DNA of 64,000 nt, taken from contig NC_088170.1 of assembly GCF_028769735.1 (NCBI RefSeq), forward strand, positions 63,217,085-63,281,084, in the 5' to 3' direction. Positions 1 through 13,904 of this stretch are shown piece by piece. Position 1 is the first letter of the stretch. Each line of letters begins with the position of its first letter. The position numbers were made by a program, and so were the translations under genes. Origin of the DNA: Zonotrichia leucophrys gambelii (lineage: Eukaryota > Chordata > Aves > Passeriformes > Passerellidae). Below the pieces are notes generated by a model, which saw only the letters and a program-made list of their open reading frames with translations, was not told the DNA's origin and made no database searches.

Positions 1-1754
1 GTCTAGTGAAAAAAGTAAGTTTCAAGGTCTAGAAAAATGGAATTTACTTGAATAATAGCAAGTTAGTTGCTTCCTTTCACAGTTGCTGAAATGAATACAC
101 AGCTTCTTGCTGCTTTCTAAACCTGCTCTATTTGGAGCAAAAAAACTGCACGAATGTCAAATGAATGATACTCAACAGCAACACATTAAAGGCTTAATTC
201 TGCAAATGAAACCAAATAATTAACATTCAGGAGATACAGATTCAATTCCTGTCTCTGCTTTTGTGATGTTTGTTGAGGTCATGTAATTTCTTCGTGTCTG
301 AGATTCCCTGTAATAAAAAAAAGAGATGTTACTTTACATGTTAAAAGTATGCAGCAAAGATATTCCTTTGAATATTTATGGAGTCTAAACATATCAAGTC
401 TGGAATACAAACACCTTTGGGACAGTCAATCATCTTATAAAAATGCATACATTTTCTACTTCAAAATACTTTACACATCACACTGTAAGACTAATTCTTC
501 TTATTCATATATTCCCTGCTTAAGAAGCAGAAAGAGAAGCAGGCTGAATTTTAGATAAACCATGTTCTTTCAGAGTCAAAAGCTAAGATAACCTGCTCTC
601 CTACAAGTTTGAAACTTTTTAAAAATTGCACAGAACTAAGGATTTGAAAACTTTTCCTAAAAGACTCATGCAAAACTTGTGGAAATGAAAAAACTTCCAT
701 TTAGAAAACATCATTTGTCATGTAAGGGAGGCAGATGTTATTAATTATCAAATACAGACCATGCTCATACCGTGTAAAAGCATAAAAAAGTGCAGTAGCA
801 CTGTAAGTGAACCAGAAAATTACAATGTGTTGTTTTTACTAGAGGTGTTAAACCTAACATCGTATGCAGTAAGAAGGAATGTTGCTTTTCCTTTAAAAAA
901 TGGTTACAGGACAAATCTCTGTAAGTTACATCTCTCAGTTCTCTTTATCTAAAAGACTCTTTCTGTTGCATTGTTTTCTGGTTTTACAGAGTTACAAAAT
1001 GGATGAAGTTTGCACTAGAACAGTGACAAATTGTGACAGAGTCCAACAAGTCAGTGTGATGTGGTTCTGCTTCACTGGCTTCCCCTCTGAGTCTGAATAA
1101 CCTGAAAAGGTCATTTTTCTCCCCTTCCTTCCTTTCCTTTCTCAACTATTTGACAGAACTTACTTTATAGCACACCTGAGTGTCAACTAATATTATAGAC
1201 ACCAACCTCAACTGCTGAAATATCAGTAGATAGAAGGGGTTTTATTCTTATTTTATTTGCACTCAGTTATATCCAGAATACACAAGATATCAAATGTATT
1301 GACATAAAATTGTGTCAGCTCTTTTTCTCCCAGCATCTATAAGCCAACACACTGGATCCCAACTTGCCACTCCTTCATACTTGCAGTTCTTTACAAATCA
1401 TATGAAAAATTTGACTTTGACCCATTTTCATATTAAATGTTGACCCTTATTATGGGGTTGTTACAAGATCTAAAATTGTGTAAATATATCAAAATAATAA
1501 CTACAATAAAACCACATAGAATGACTGAATAACGAAAAAAGACCATTTAATACAGCACAGGACTTGTATGTCTTCCTTTAAATTCATTTCCACAGAAAAC
1601 CAAACCACTTTCTGACAAATACAGAGTAAAGAATGAAAGCAAGTAAATGCCAGAGTCAAAGTCATCAAACTTTTTGATTTATGATATTGCTTTTGATTTG
1701 CAACTGAATTTGCTTTCCAAAATTGGAGACTGTCTCTCTCTCTGGGTGAGAATT
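1..1754. other. AT-rich non-coding DNA, downstream of the minus-strand gene
   Basis: I see no gene, recognisable transposon or RNA gene here. The short ORFs are scattered, carry no motif and lack convincing flanking splice sites. There is a C/T-rich run at about 1118-1141. If the 3' end proposed at about 1755 is right, this stretch is intergenic. Confidence 0.4.
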
Positions 1755-2406
1755 ACTTATATTTAATTTAAATATTTATTCAACTTAAGCTAGACATTGA
1801 TAGAAATTGTAAAGCATTTAAACAGTGAGGAGACAAAATACAGACCCTTTAAACAATAATCCGTCAAAGTTTACAGACTTACATGTGAAATTTCATGTTT
1901 CAAATGCTTGATTTGTAATTAAAAAGAAAACGAAGTAAATAATTTCAAAATCTATTATTTCATTTGTATATGTGAAACACACTTTTTCCTAAATACATGG
2001 ACAGACCATTTAAAAATGAAAAATAATTAACAAATTTAAAAATCTGTAACCGAGTTAACATTATATTTACAAATTTCTTTGTACAGGAAACTGCCACATG
2101 AGAAGATCTTTTATATAAAGAGCACAATAACCTGTTGGGGCCTAAATTCTCCAAATTACCTGCTGCTGGGCTATTTTGTAAGGACATCCTGCCAGACCCA
2201 GTGGCTGAGTTGGAGGCAGTGAGATTTCACTGGAAATCTTCTTGGAAGCAGCAAGAGCTCTGCTTGGCAAAGCTGTGTCCTTTTCACACAGTCTGCAGCG
2301 TGCAGCTGCAAACGTGGTTTTGTGATAATCCTGAACATGCTCTTATCTTATACCATGCCAAAGTAGGTACATTCTACCCTGGAATTAGGCACATTAATAA
2401 GAAAGT
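1755..2406 (-). CDS. Candidate terminal exon: short C-terminal tail plus 3'UTR
   Basis: Read on the minus strand, a strong splice acceptor (CCTGTTTTTCAG) ends at 2407. The exon then begins with one base that completes the split codon left by the 5052-5138 exon, adds Leu-Ser-Tyr and stops at TAA (2394-2396). The following 600 bases look like a 3'UTR: low complexity, a Pumilio-like TGTAAATA, and a poly(A) signal AATAAA at 1775-1780. The 3' end is placed about 20 bases past that signal. Rival reading: weaker acceptors further in (exon starting at 2330) give open frames of about 50-60 codons that also end in a stop. The terminal peptide is therefore uncertain, while the 3'UTR character and AATAAA are seen directly. 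Only 2394-2406 would be coding. Confidence 0.35.
1775..1780 (-). promoter_or_regulatory. Candidate poly(A) signal AATAAA
   Basis: A canonical AATAAA hexamer on the minus strand (context TTGAATAAATATTT), at the far end of a 3'UTR-like stretch that follows the stop at 2394-2396. I see no clear GU-rich downstream element, and AATAAA is common by chance in AT-rich DNA. Confidence 0.3.
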
Positions 2407-5051
2407 CTGAAAAACAGGTTATGAAAAAACTTCAAAAGTAGGGGTTTTTTTTCTTGGTTTACAGTAAAAAAATGTACAGCTTTCATGTATTTCTGATCAT
2501 TTCCATGCATAGAAAGTTGAAAACATGGGTTTCCAAACAGGCAGAAATTTTCCACATGGCTGTTCAAGATTACTCAACTTTCAGGTTGAAGACCTTTGGA
2601 AACAGAATACTGAGTTTCATTTCTGTCTTTCTGCACCATGACTTTTAGCTTAGATTTTTGGTCTACATGTGTTCTATCTAGACTTTTATATGAAATCATA
2701 GTCCAATACTTTATTATTTCAAAAAAAGTATATCTAAAGTTGCATGGAATATATTATCCTTTTTTAATATACAAATGACATTGTGCTGTTTATTTAACAT
2801 CATTTCCTGTTTCTGCTTCATCAGCATTATTTAACTGTGATCATCTCTTTGCTTTTTATGCTGTAACAAACACTAACAGCAATACCCTGTTGCCTTCCCT
2901 CTCTCTGTGTGAACTGGCATTTTAATCTGCACCAGAAAAGCAGGGTGGCTTCAAGCAGATCTTGCCAATAGAGGAATCATTTCCTCTGTGATGCAGATTC
3001 CCTCCCCACCTTCTGAACCAGCCTCCCTGGAACTTTGCAGAGTTGCTAAACAGGGAACACGGAGAAGCAGGAGAAGCAGGAGAAGCAATGTCTATTTGCA
3101 GCTGGAAACAATTGGATATTTAGAGGCAATGGAGTCTTGATTTGTCAAGATATTTCTTCTTCCCATAGTGAATAAGCACCTTTTGACTTAGAAGCAGCAG
3201 ACTAACTGATGGTCTCACTTTATCCATAGATGGCTGCTCAGAAAACAGGAAAAAAATTTTGTGTGGAGTGACCATAAGTACCAGTGTAGTGAATGGAAAT
3301 GGAAAGTAATAGGATCTGTATACTTTATAATGACACTTGTTACACTTTTCAAACATAAAAATTCAGCTCTTTAAATTACTCATAGTGAAGTAGAATATGC
3401 TCAGAGTATATCTGAATTACTCAGGTCAGCCAGATCATTTGTACAGAAGTGAGAAGTGAACTTTTAATGTAAGAGATAGCCCAGGACAAAACCACATTAG
3501 TTCCCCTTGAGGATATAGTGATGTGATTCTAATCCATCTACTAACAGAAATATTCTAATAAAATGATTGAGCAGCATACTGAGTTTATATACACTTAATG
3601 AACTTTTAGAGAATGAAAGAGGGTGGCTGCAACAGATCTTTGGGGTATTTTTAATATGTTTCCCAAAGTACAGCTGTTATGGTGAACCACAATTGTCAAG
3701 CCCAGAATATTTTCCTCTGTGGTGGAGGGAACCAGATAATTCAGAGGAGGACTCAAGAAAACTGTTAGGAAATATGGAGCAGCTTTTCACAGAACATTAT
3801 CCCTTCTCCCTTGTTTGATGAGAATTACCAGCCATGATAACAACAACAACAACCAACAATCCTTGATGGATGTATTGTCATAACAAGGAGGAAAAATCAG
3901 TCAGAAACCAGTAATCCTGTCTATGCTACTTATAAAAGATTAAAATTGCTTTTGCTTAATAGTGCAGTCTCTGATAGTTCAAATGCATTGATGCTTTTAT
4001 ATTCTGTCAAGATCAGGAAAGAGATGTTTCAGAGAGCAGAAGAAGATAAAAGATCAGTTGAGTAATGGCAAGAAAGATCTTTATTTTGATTATATTAATG
4101 ACTTTTCTTGGCTATGAGATCACATTCTTAGGCAATCCTGGTCTGTTGATCACTCTTAGACAAGACTGCCCAGAAATTTTTTCACTTTCAAAAAAAAAAA
4201 AAAGGCAATCCAAAAATGTATTGCCTACTAAATCTGGCCAAGTAAGTATCAAACTATGTCACCTCACCCTGACCTAAATTAGATTCTTAGTTCATAAGCA
4301 GCCCCATTAATTTCTCTGAGACTATTCCTGGATACAGGTGATACTCAGTCTGCTTAAAGTCATTCATCTGTTTTTAACAAAATCCAGCTGAAGAGAGCCT
4401 GAAATGGTATTCATAGATCACACATATTTTATGTAAAAAACCACATACCCTGAACTTGTCCCATTGGCTGCACAATTCCTTCAGTTCTTCAACCTATCCT
4501 GTGAATGTTGAATTAAGTGCTACTCATGCAAGGAGAAACACAGTGTTTACTCTGACACTCCCAAAGCTAAGATGTCAGTAATGTTTGTGTATTTCTTTAA
4601 TATCATCATAGGCAATGAGTAAAAACAAAACAAAAATGTGTATTATGCTGTTTATTAATAGTTTTTTCTGTGCTGTTATTGAACCTTTACAAAATAGGAA
4701 TAAAAATATCAATAAAAATATCACTTTAATCTTGCTGTGAAAAATAAAGTGAGGATCCAAATAAAATTAATAAATTCTTATTCCTTCTTAAAAAAAATCC
4801 TTCTTAAAAGTAATTAATTCCTATTCCTTCTTAACACAGTCATGTTGCAGTCTAGGAGGAGGCATTGGATTCCCCACTTCTAAATCCCCAAAATGAAACT
4901 AATCAAATTTTGAAAACTCATCTGTATTCACATTTAATTATTGTCTTTGCTGCAGGAAAAGCTAGTTTATTTTTTATATTGAGTTACACTTGAATTAGAT
5001 GTACTCTGAATTTTTCAGAAAGACTGAAATATGTGAGTTAATTATACTTAC
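2407..5051. other. Candidate last intron; nothing else recognised
   Basis: AT-rich sequence between the two last candidate exons. It contains a small purine-rich tandem (GGAGAAGCA units, about 3060-3090), an (AAC)n tract at 3840-3858, an A14 run near 4190 and an imperfect duplication of 'aattcytattccttcttaa' at about 4770-4835. I recognise no transposon, coding block or RNA gene. Confidence 0.4.
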
Positions 5052-5138
5052 GGTATTACATTCTCATCAAAGACCTGTAACAGGGTCTGATATATCTTAA
5101 GTTCGTCCTTTTCTAGGAGCATGCCCATTCTTATCAAG
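5052..5138 (-). CDS. Candidate coding exon, unidentified protein (near C-terminus)
   Basis: An 87-bp minus-strand exon: acceptor ATCTCTCCAG before 5138, strong donor ATACC|GTAAGT after 5052. The open frame starts with one carry-over base, has 28 full codons and leaves two bases, so it fits the 29898-30034 exon upstream (which leaves two bases) and the acceptor at 2406 downstream. The peptide includes IRMGMLLEKDELKIYQ and then TLLQVFDENVI. It is charged and helical, with coding-like composition unlike the AT-rich surroundings. It is somewhat EF-hand/helical-repeat-like in texture, but I do not claim a domain. Weak point: the pyrimidine tract is short. I do not recognise the family. Confidence 0.55.
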
Positions 5139-8100
5139 CTGGAGAGATCTTTATGCAGAATTTGATGTCAGGCCTTCTGTTCTCCAGGTATTTTCCAAGA
5201 TGTTACATCCATGTGATGCCCATGAGATATGTATGAGTTTTCTTCCTTCATCACCACAGGGATTCCAGCTAAAGCTCTGTTGTGTCTAACAGTGACCATT
5301 ATGCAGTGCAGCATTCCTGATGTTTGCAATGACAGCTGACTTTTGCTTATCTGACATAATCTTTCATTGCTATAGCTACTTTTCAGGAGGTTTGGTGCAC
5401 TTGGCAGGCATCATGCATTATAACCATCAAATCCCCTAGAAACAGTTGTGGAGGCACTGAGGGCAGGCTGGCACTTCCTTGCATGGGGATGGAAAAATCT
5501 GTATCCAAATGGATAGCATGGCCCCAAATAGAGCACAGTTATAGTGGTTCTTTTATTAAGACTGACTTATGTAAAATCTGATTTATGTAACAGTCAGCTA
5601 ACCTTCTGAGTAGCTTAACTTCCAAAGGGACTGTGGAATACAAAGCCATTCTTTGGCTTTAAGGTTGCTACCAGCAACATGTAATAATAGACTGTAAGTC
5701 AATGGAAAACAGGGAAAAAAAATGTTACATACTCAAGGCACATCTCTAACCCAGACAAGTTCTTTTTCTTTAATTTTCATTTTATTCATAATATGGATCT
5801 TAATTGTTTTTACTGATGTTAATCCTAATGACTTTAAAGCTATGAATCCCATTTTAATTGTAAAATCAGAACAGAGATTCATTATCGGGACTTAAAAACC
5901 AGAAGACTGTACAAGGATGTGTAACCAAACAGACAGTATTCAAAATGTGCATTGATTTATTTTTAGGACTGTGCTTGCTGAATATCAATCACAAAGTTAC
6001 CAGTGTTGTGGCAGTTGAAAGACAGCAGATTTTTTCCGCTTGTAAGTACATGGGTGTTTCAGATTTTCCTTATTTCCTTTCTCAAGCAGCTATGCTGCTC
6101 TCTTCTTTCTAAAAGCTCCCTCAAAATCTGGGAATAAAAACCTTTGTGACACTTGCTATTTGCTCTAAGTCCCATCAAACTAGTGCACAACCACTCTCTG
6201 TGGAAGGCTCCCCAATGTCCTGTTCAGCATCAGTTTGATTGCTTTCGACATGAAGAAAGGTTTCACAAGGAAAGCATTACAGCAACACTCTATGCAGGGC
6301 CACACAGCCACCTTATTCTTTTATTTAAATGCCTTGGATTTGTCCCATTTAAATTCTCTACTAAAAGCATTAGGTAAAATCTTTATATGACACCACAATC
6401 TAGAGCTGAAGAAGTTATTTAAGTGTTGGCATAGGAGTGTGGCAATCGTAGTCAAGGTTACTTGACTTGTGCTATTAGATAACTGAAAATATTTTACTCA
6501 GTATTTAAGAAACTGAAAGTTTGTCCTAAGAGTACCAGCTTAGCATTAAGATGGATTTACTGACTGGGTTAGCTTGTGTTCTTCACTAATAAACAAGCTA
6601 GTAACTTGTTAAAGTTCTTGGTGCATGAAGATATAAACTGTGTTCTGGTACAACCTTTCAAAAAAATGACAAAAAGAAAATGAAAGTAAATAGATAGCCA
6701 AGATCCATAAATATTGTATAATAACCCCCTTTTATTTATTCTTTGTAAAACTATTTACAAAGAAAATTAAATGTTGTATCTGGGAAGGAAGTGATTTTTG
6801 CATTGGATTGGACAAAAATGTGTGACATAATCTGGACTCTCTTCTTGGTTTTGGGCGCTGATTCTTGTTTGTCCGTGTTAATCCCTCATTGTTCCTACCT
6901 TAAAAGCTGTCTGATTGAACTACTTCTTCAATCATTCTCTAACAATTGGGTTGATTCAACACATTCATTCTTTCCAAGACGAGACAGGACATGAGAAGAA
7001 ATAACAAGTGTGTTTTCTTCTTGTATTTCAGAGAGACCCAGCAAGTCATTTCAGATACTCAGTGCAAGGCCTCTTGGGAAAAACATGTAACATCAACTTT
7101 TCTACTCTGGAATAAGTGGATTTGTAAAACATTTCTTACCTCCAGTGTACAGCCATCATTTCCATTTGACAGCTTCAGGTACAATTAGATTTCTGCAGGG
7201 AACTGGGAACAGGTGAGGAGGTCAAGAGGCATTATTGTGCTGTGAAAAAAGGCAGGACTTTTGATAGAGACAGTCTGAGCACACTGTGTCCATTAATGCA
7301 ATGGAAAGCATTATACCACATCTTGTTAGTGCATAATATGTGCTTCATTTTATTGCAATATATTCCTTTTGATCTGTGCAAGAGGGAAAGAAAAAACACT
7401 AAAATTCCCATAATAACCTTTCTTGTTCTTAGTCAGTTACTATTCCTAATACAGGCTTCTAGAATTTGGATGTATTGATCCTCATTTTTACTGATTCCAT
7501 AGAATACAAGGGGGTGTTATGGGCTGATTTTCACATTAAAAGTTGCAGAAAGCCATGCACACAGCTACAGAGTGGGAGCCACAGTGGTAACCATCCAAAT
7601 AATATGTGTTGTACTGCTTTTCCCAATTGCCAGAACTGAGGCTTTTCTATAGAAGAGGTAAAGAGGTAAATGGGAATTGCAAAAAACCTGATCATTTTTA
7701 TTATAAAACTATGGCCAGAGATAGTTTTAAGTTTTTCGAGTATTGACAAACAAGGTCATCGCTAGGAAAATTTGTCTATGTTTATCTGCTGTGGGAATGT
7801 GCAAAATGGAGTGTGCATTTATTGCTCTAAAGGGGGTGGAAAGGGGAGGAGAGAGAAGCAAGAGGGAAAGAGAGCAGAACAGAGTAAAGTATTTTCTCTT
7901 TTGAAGTTAGGGCATCTTTTTTATCTCCTCATGTAAGTGATCGTGACTGTGCTGCAGAAGCTCAATTAGGCATGAACTATGATCCTTTGGGGTGCTGTAC
8001 TGATGTTAAACTGAGATTAAGTTCTCTCCCACACAAATCTATTTCACTTTAGAATTTAATATGGATGAAGTAGCTTTTATAAACCTTCCAACTGGAGAAA

Positions 8101-10161
8101 CATAAGATTCTGACAACTCAACTAGCAAGTGTCACTTTGCAAATATATAAAGCTAGCAATTGATTTTCTTTCTCTTAGTCTTCTAGAACCAAGGTTTAGC
8201 TGACAATTCTATGGATCAGATCCATAATGGCATAAGAAATCAAGGATATATGCTCTTTTCTTGATAACAGTAGCAACTGGAATTAGCAGCCAAGATGTAG
8301 TTCTTCTCAACATGTTCTGCAAATATGAAATACTCTCCATGTAATTACTGAAATTTTCAAAAGAACTGAATGAAGAAAAAGGTCACATTTCAAATTTACA
8401 TCTATTATCTTATTTATGGCTTGAACTTACATGGATAAAGATAAGCATAAGTCAGGAAAGGATTTACTAAGGGCAGAGGAGTAGCATCATTGCTGGAAAT
8501 AGAAACGAAAGATAAATTTTGTCTCACCTCTGTTTTTCCATGTGAAAGTTAGACTTCTAACTTGAAATCCCATGGTGTTTGCTGAACACTGATAAGCAAG
8601 AAGGATCACTTAAGAATCACATACAATCAGCTCTCAAAATAAGTCACTATTTCTTTTTAAATTCTAAAATATTTTTATTTGCTTAAGTATTCAGCAGTAA
8701 TAACTATTCTATAAATAAATAAAATATAAATAAATAGAGTTTTGACTTTTTTCCAGAAAGTCATGCTATGAATTTTCAGCACAAATAATACTCTTATTGA
8801 AGATAATTTTTTGGAGGAATTTAAAATTAATTTTGTAGGACTCATGCTAAAAAGGGTCAGATTAGCTTGCAAGTTAGATAAAATCCTCATATTTCAAGTT
8901 ATTTGTGACTTTTTGAATAAAACCAAGTAAAGTAGTTTCTGAAATACAAATAAATAATATTCAAACATTGCCCACTTGCAAATTAGAACCTTTCCTTCAA
9001 ACGACCTTGTATCTTTATATTGTCTGAGAAAACCAAAAAAAAGTATCTAGTAAGTCACAGCCATATCCAGTGAATGAGACTCTGCCAGTTGCTCCCTACC
9101 CTGAGTAGGCTTAATGGATGCAGTGGTACAAATTTCAAATGTGGGGAAAGAAATGTGCTATTGAGCACGGACATTGCGCACTTCATATATAAAACACATG
9201 TAGGAAGTAGCATTGTGATTTTCACTTTCCTATATTACTCTTAAACCTTGACATTCGAGACACTTCCCATGAAATTGGGGCATCCTGTGAAGGTGTAGGG
9301 TACACCCAAGACTCTGTTCTCTGAAATATAACTCTGCTTGTAGGCAAACAAACACCAAAACTGCTCCCTTGGGGCAGCAGTTATTAAATGAAAGTCTATG
9401 TTAATGGCTGCAATTGTACCACGACTTAAATTCTTCTTCCTTTGCTATAAAACTGCTCAGAGAGTCAGGCCAGTGCGTTCCTAATATTGGTAAAAAACTA
9501 AACATTTACAACCCAAAAAAAGCTGCATTTGTTAAAAATTCTGTAAAGTTCAAAGAAATTTCTTTTTCAGTGTCAAACAGGGCTGGCTACACTGGGCTGA
9601 GCATTTATTACCACTCTCTTCACCACTGCCAATTAGCACCTACCAGTGAGCACAAAGCCAGATGGTCATTGCCACTGAGGGCTTGCTGTCAAGAATTTCC
9701 CTTTCCTAAATATGGGTGTGTGAAGGAGAGGGAGGGGGGGAGGTTGCATGTAAAGGAAGAGAAGTTGTATAAAACCTGCTTTGTGTTTTTACAGAAAGGA
9801 ACCCAGCAAGAAATTTTATGATGTTATCACAGCTACTTCTAAAATAAGAATTCCATTTAAACGGAATAAGAGTTCCATTCTTTATCTTATTTTTGAAACT
9901 CTGTATAATAAAACCTGAAATGGATTTAGCTCAGGTACCTTGAAAACAGGAAGATTGACAGCATTATTTTGGACTGCTTTAGTAGGAAAAGCAGTTCATA
10001 GAAATTCTATCCTTTTCTATTTAAAAATGAAATCATTTAACCCTTCAAAAAACATCACAAATCATTGCACTGCAAGGAAAACTCTGACCCACTCATCAGG
10101 GAATTTTCCTGCAGTAATTAGTTACTATTAATTATAATTATGTATAAGAATAAAAAATATG

Positions 10162-10198
10162 TATGTTATGTTATGTTATGTTATATTATATTATGTTA
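10162..10198. repeat. (TTATG)n pentanucleotide microsatellite
   Basis: Tandem TTATG units with a few TTATA variants at the right end. Ordinary simple repeat in AT-rich DNA. Confidence 0.85.
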
Positions 10199-13100
10199 AA
10201 GAGAAGCACAATATTGTATTATTACAGAAATTCTGAGAGATATTATCCTTTGAGTAAGATGCAAATTTACTAAAGCTGGCACAGAGCCATAATTATTTTG
10301 GATCTTGATGAAATTTCACTTGACTAATTGCTCCTATACTTTTTACACTGATATGAAGATTCCTTATTATACTCCTACCTTCTGTGTCATCTTGGTGCAC
10401 ATTCACAAAGGATTTTGGATTATTTTCTTCAGCCATAGCTGAATTTTATTAATGGATACAGAGACCTAACATATTTGCTATAAAATTTGAGTGCTCTTGG
10501 GTCTTCGGATAAGAATTGTTATATGCAAGACTGTCAGCTAAATGAAACACCTCTCACTGTGCTCTCCAGCTCAGCATTTTTATTTCCAAATATCATGTCT
10601 TACTACTTTTGCCTTATCTGCCATCACAGATAGTTGGCTGATAGGAAAGCAGTTGAATAAATTAGAAATTAAACCCTTGCCTGGTGGTGGAGGTTAATGG
10701 GGCACAAAATACAGATCATACTGATGGAGTGAATTAATAAGTAACATGTGTACTATTTTAATATATCCCTTTTTATTACAGTTGAGAAATCCTTCATTGT
10801 AAAGGAGTCATTTGTGCAATGTTGCTGAGCTCATCAAAATGTAGGAAAATGAATGCTGGTTTCTGTTTGTATTTGATAAGTCATCTATGAGAAACATAAA
10901 TTATTAATTGTTTAGAAGATATAGGCTTGTACTGTTTACATTTGAGTGTGGTTTTTTTCTTAGTCTCACCAAATAAGTGTTTAAAGTTAAAATTGTAGAA
11001 ATTTATTTTTAACATACAATATCTTTTTATGAAATAAGTTACCAAGTTGAAAAGGGTGCTTCAAGAGCGTGTATGCCATTTATTTAGAGTGATCCTCATT
11101 GAGACTCCCTCTGAACATTGAAATTCCTACTGAGATTAGAGCATGAACTCCAAAAATGAAAACGTTGTTCAGTATGTATTTCAGTCTGGGGACAGCATGG
11201 GAGGGTGGCTGCTAATACTGGACTGTGCTAATATTATGTAATTAGAAGCTATTTTGGATCTGGGTATCTGTCATTATAACTCTTTAATTATGCTTATGTA
11301 TTTACATGGGGTGACATGTACACATTCAAATCACAAAATAGTTTTCCTCTTTGTGAAAAATTTCAGCATCTAGTTAGATGAGAGATTATGATTATTAAAA
11401 GAGAGTCTTCCATAAGCAGAGCAGCTTAAGCTGTGTGATATAGTTGTCCACTGACACATAACTACTTCAGGAAGCACATGGGATGCTCTGATATTTAACA
11501 TTTCATTCCCATTTGTAGGTTGAGAACAGAAATTCCTTGGTTTAGTTTATTTTGTATTCCTTCTCTTGTCCTTATTTTATGTCTTTTCTACCCCTTTCAT
11601 TATTTTAAAGACATCTTAGAGAGCTTCTGGTCCTCCAGTGAAATATTCCAGTCTCGGAAATCTGACCTTTTATGTGAACATTGCAGAAAAGGAGCAGATT
11701 CATAGCTTTTAAGTCCAGAGGGGACCATTCGATCATCAAACCTGACCTGTATAACACAAGCAAAAGAATTTACCCTCTATTGAGTCCAATAATTTGTCTG
11801 TAAAACATCCAGTAACAGGATGTTATGCTTTAAGAGTAATTTAAAACTGTACAGGTCTCATTTTAATTTTTCAACTGTGGTTTCAATATATAATTCAAGT
11901 AATACTTATAGAATATGTCTATTAATATTTCCGGGATTTTATATAGATCTTTGGCTAAGACTTAATTTACTTTATTAATCTAATGGTGAAACATATGTTG
12001 CTTTGCATTTGTGTGGTTTCAAATCTGAGTCTTAAAATGCTCCAAATCAGACTGTGCTGCCATTAGACCAAATTATTTCATCTTTCTCAGAGGTATCTAC
12101 TTGCACCCACATAAATCACCAAGTTTAAATTCAAGACTTACTTGTTAGTTGTGAACACTGCACAGCTTCTCCCAGATTCAGCTTTCACAGTCCTATGCAG
12201 CACAGAAAAATGCAAGGGCACTATTGAATTGCCAGTTCACATCTATAATTGCCACATTATATATAATAGCAATTATCTGAGCTTTATTTAGCTCTGACTC
12301 CTCAGCTGCCCACAAGTTGATGGGAAAAGTTACATTATGCAAGAACAGAGATGCATGCTGTAGAAACAGGCTCAGATAAAAGACCAGCAATGAGTATCAT
12401 GTTCAAGCTATACAGTAGTTTTGTTTTTGAAAGTGTGAACACCAAATGCTCTTTTGAGTTACTGTGCAAAACGGTTCCTCTGAGAACAGGAGTAAATGGC
12501 TAACACAGAGATTTTGGGATGAATCAAACCCAACTCAGTCCTCCTAACCAGTAAAAACAATTGTGAAGGAAGAGTGCAATTCCTCTTCACAGCTACTGTT
12601 GTGTGGAAAATCTTTTAATTTTCACTGAGTAACACTCGGACTCACCTACTGGTAAATTTTTGCTCTAGAGTACAGTATGGGGACATACAGAGAGCCACTA
12701 ATTTTTTAACAACTCACCACAGTTAGAAGAGAGATCAATAGCTACAATCACGTTGAATATAATGTCAGAGATGTAATGAATGTCATAAGAAAGACACAAA
12801 TCACACTCCTCAAAGTTGACACATAGTTAACTACTGCTAACACTGGTTGTCTGAACGTGATACAAACCAGGGAAAGTCATCCTTAGACACACTTGAAGCC
12901 TTAAGCAAGGAAGCCACAATTTACTGCTTTGTCAGAGCTGACTAAGAGTCTTGCTACTTGTCAAGAAATAGCACATAGTGTGCAATTAAGCTTCTGGAGA
13001 ATGAGTGGACATTGACTGGGAGTTACCCAGCATCTTAGGGGTGGTCGAATGCATTGGAGTCAAAGTCTCCAAAGTGAAGTGTGAATATGTTGTACAGGTC

Positions 13101-13820
13101 ACTGCTAAGAGCTGTTTTCCTGGGGGATAGGAGTGACATCCATATTTTTAATGGGAATTATCATCCTGCATTGCCAAGTTAACTGTCAGTGATGTTGGCA
13201 TATCACATCACAGGCTTGCTGGGCAGGGGGGCAGGACAGGAACCAGGGTCATAAAGGAGCTGCTCAAAATGTCCTTTAGAGAGGCCTGCTCACACACACA
13301 GTCAAAGGGGAGACACAGGAGTGTAGCTACACTCTCCCCAGTCTGTGCTCCTGCATCCTGCTTTTTGTCCTGCTGGATTTTGCATGGCTGTGAGCTGGCT
13401 CAGAGAACGGGGAGGGACAGCCCCAGAGAGGCAGAGCTTGCTTGCCCCTGCTATTTAGAGGTAAATGCCATCTAGACATGTATAGCAAGTACCATCTAAT
13501 CATGGTCATTGTGGCCTCTGAAGCCACTGACAAGATATTTTAGAATCCAAACTGAATTTAGACATGAAAAAAGAACATTTCTGGAACTGCATGATCAAAA
13601 GATCATCTGAAAACTGTTAAAAAGATTATGCAAACCACATAAAACTCTGGGAGATAAAGAAGCTATTAATCAGGAACAAGAAACAGAAGGTGGCAAAACC
13701 CTCTCACTGTGATTCACTAATTAGGTCACAACTGGGAGAAGATTCTGCAATTTGCAGCTTACAAACAAGGGAAAAAGCAAACAGGTATTTTAACTCAGCA
13801 GGGTAATACTCAAATAATGA

Positions 13821-13904
13821 AAAATATACAGTATATAATATATAGTATATTAAATATACAGTATATATTATAAAAATATACAGTATATATAATATATATA
13901 GTAC
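13821..13904. repeat. TA-rich degenerate tandem repeat
   Basis: Imperfect reiteration of a roughly 20-bp unit around 'aatatacagtatata'. It is self-complementary in several places, so it could extrude hairpins, but it looks like an ordinary degenerating microsatellite. Confidence 0.75.

Noticed and set aside
7141..7193. Minus-strand segment with strong acceptor and donor motifs
   Set aside because: All three frames contain stops, so it is not a coding exon; a lncRNA exon cannot be excluded.
8528..8588. Minus-strand segment with a good acceptor (CTTCTTGCTTATCAG) and donor (GAG|GTGAGA)
   Set aside because: Its only open frame starts and ends in phases that do not fit the neighbouring candidate exons; kept only as a possible non-coding or alternative exon.
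9414..9821. 135-codon plus-strand ORF
   Set aside because: Composition follows the local base bias, there is a purine-rich low-complexity stretch inside, and no motif or splice support.
10389..10460. Minus-strand MAEENNPKSF... frame ending at a GAAG|GTAGGA donor, resembling a first coding exon
   Set aside because: Only about 20 codons, no promoter or CpG island upstream, and it lies inside the proposed intron; too little to call.
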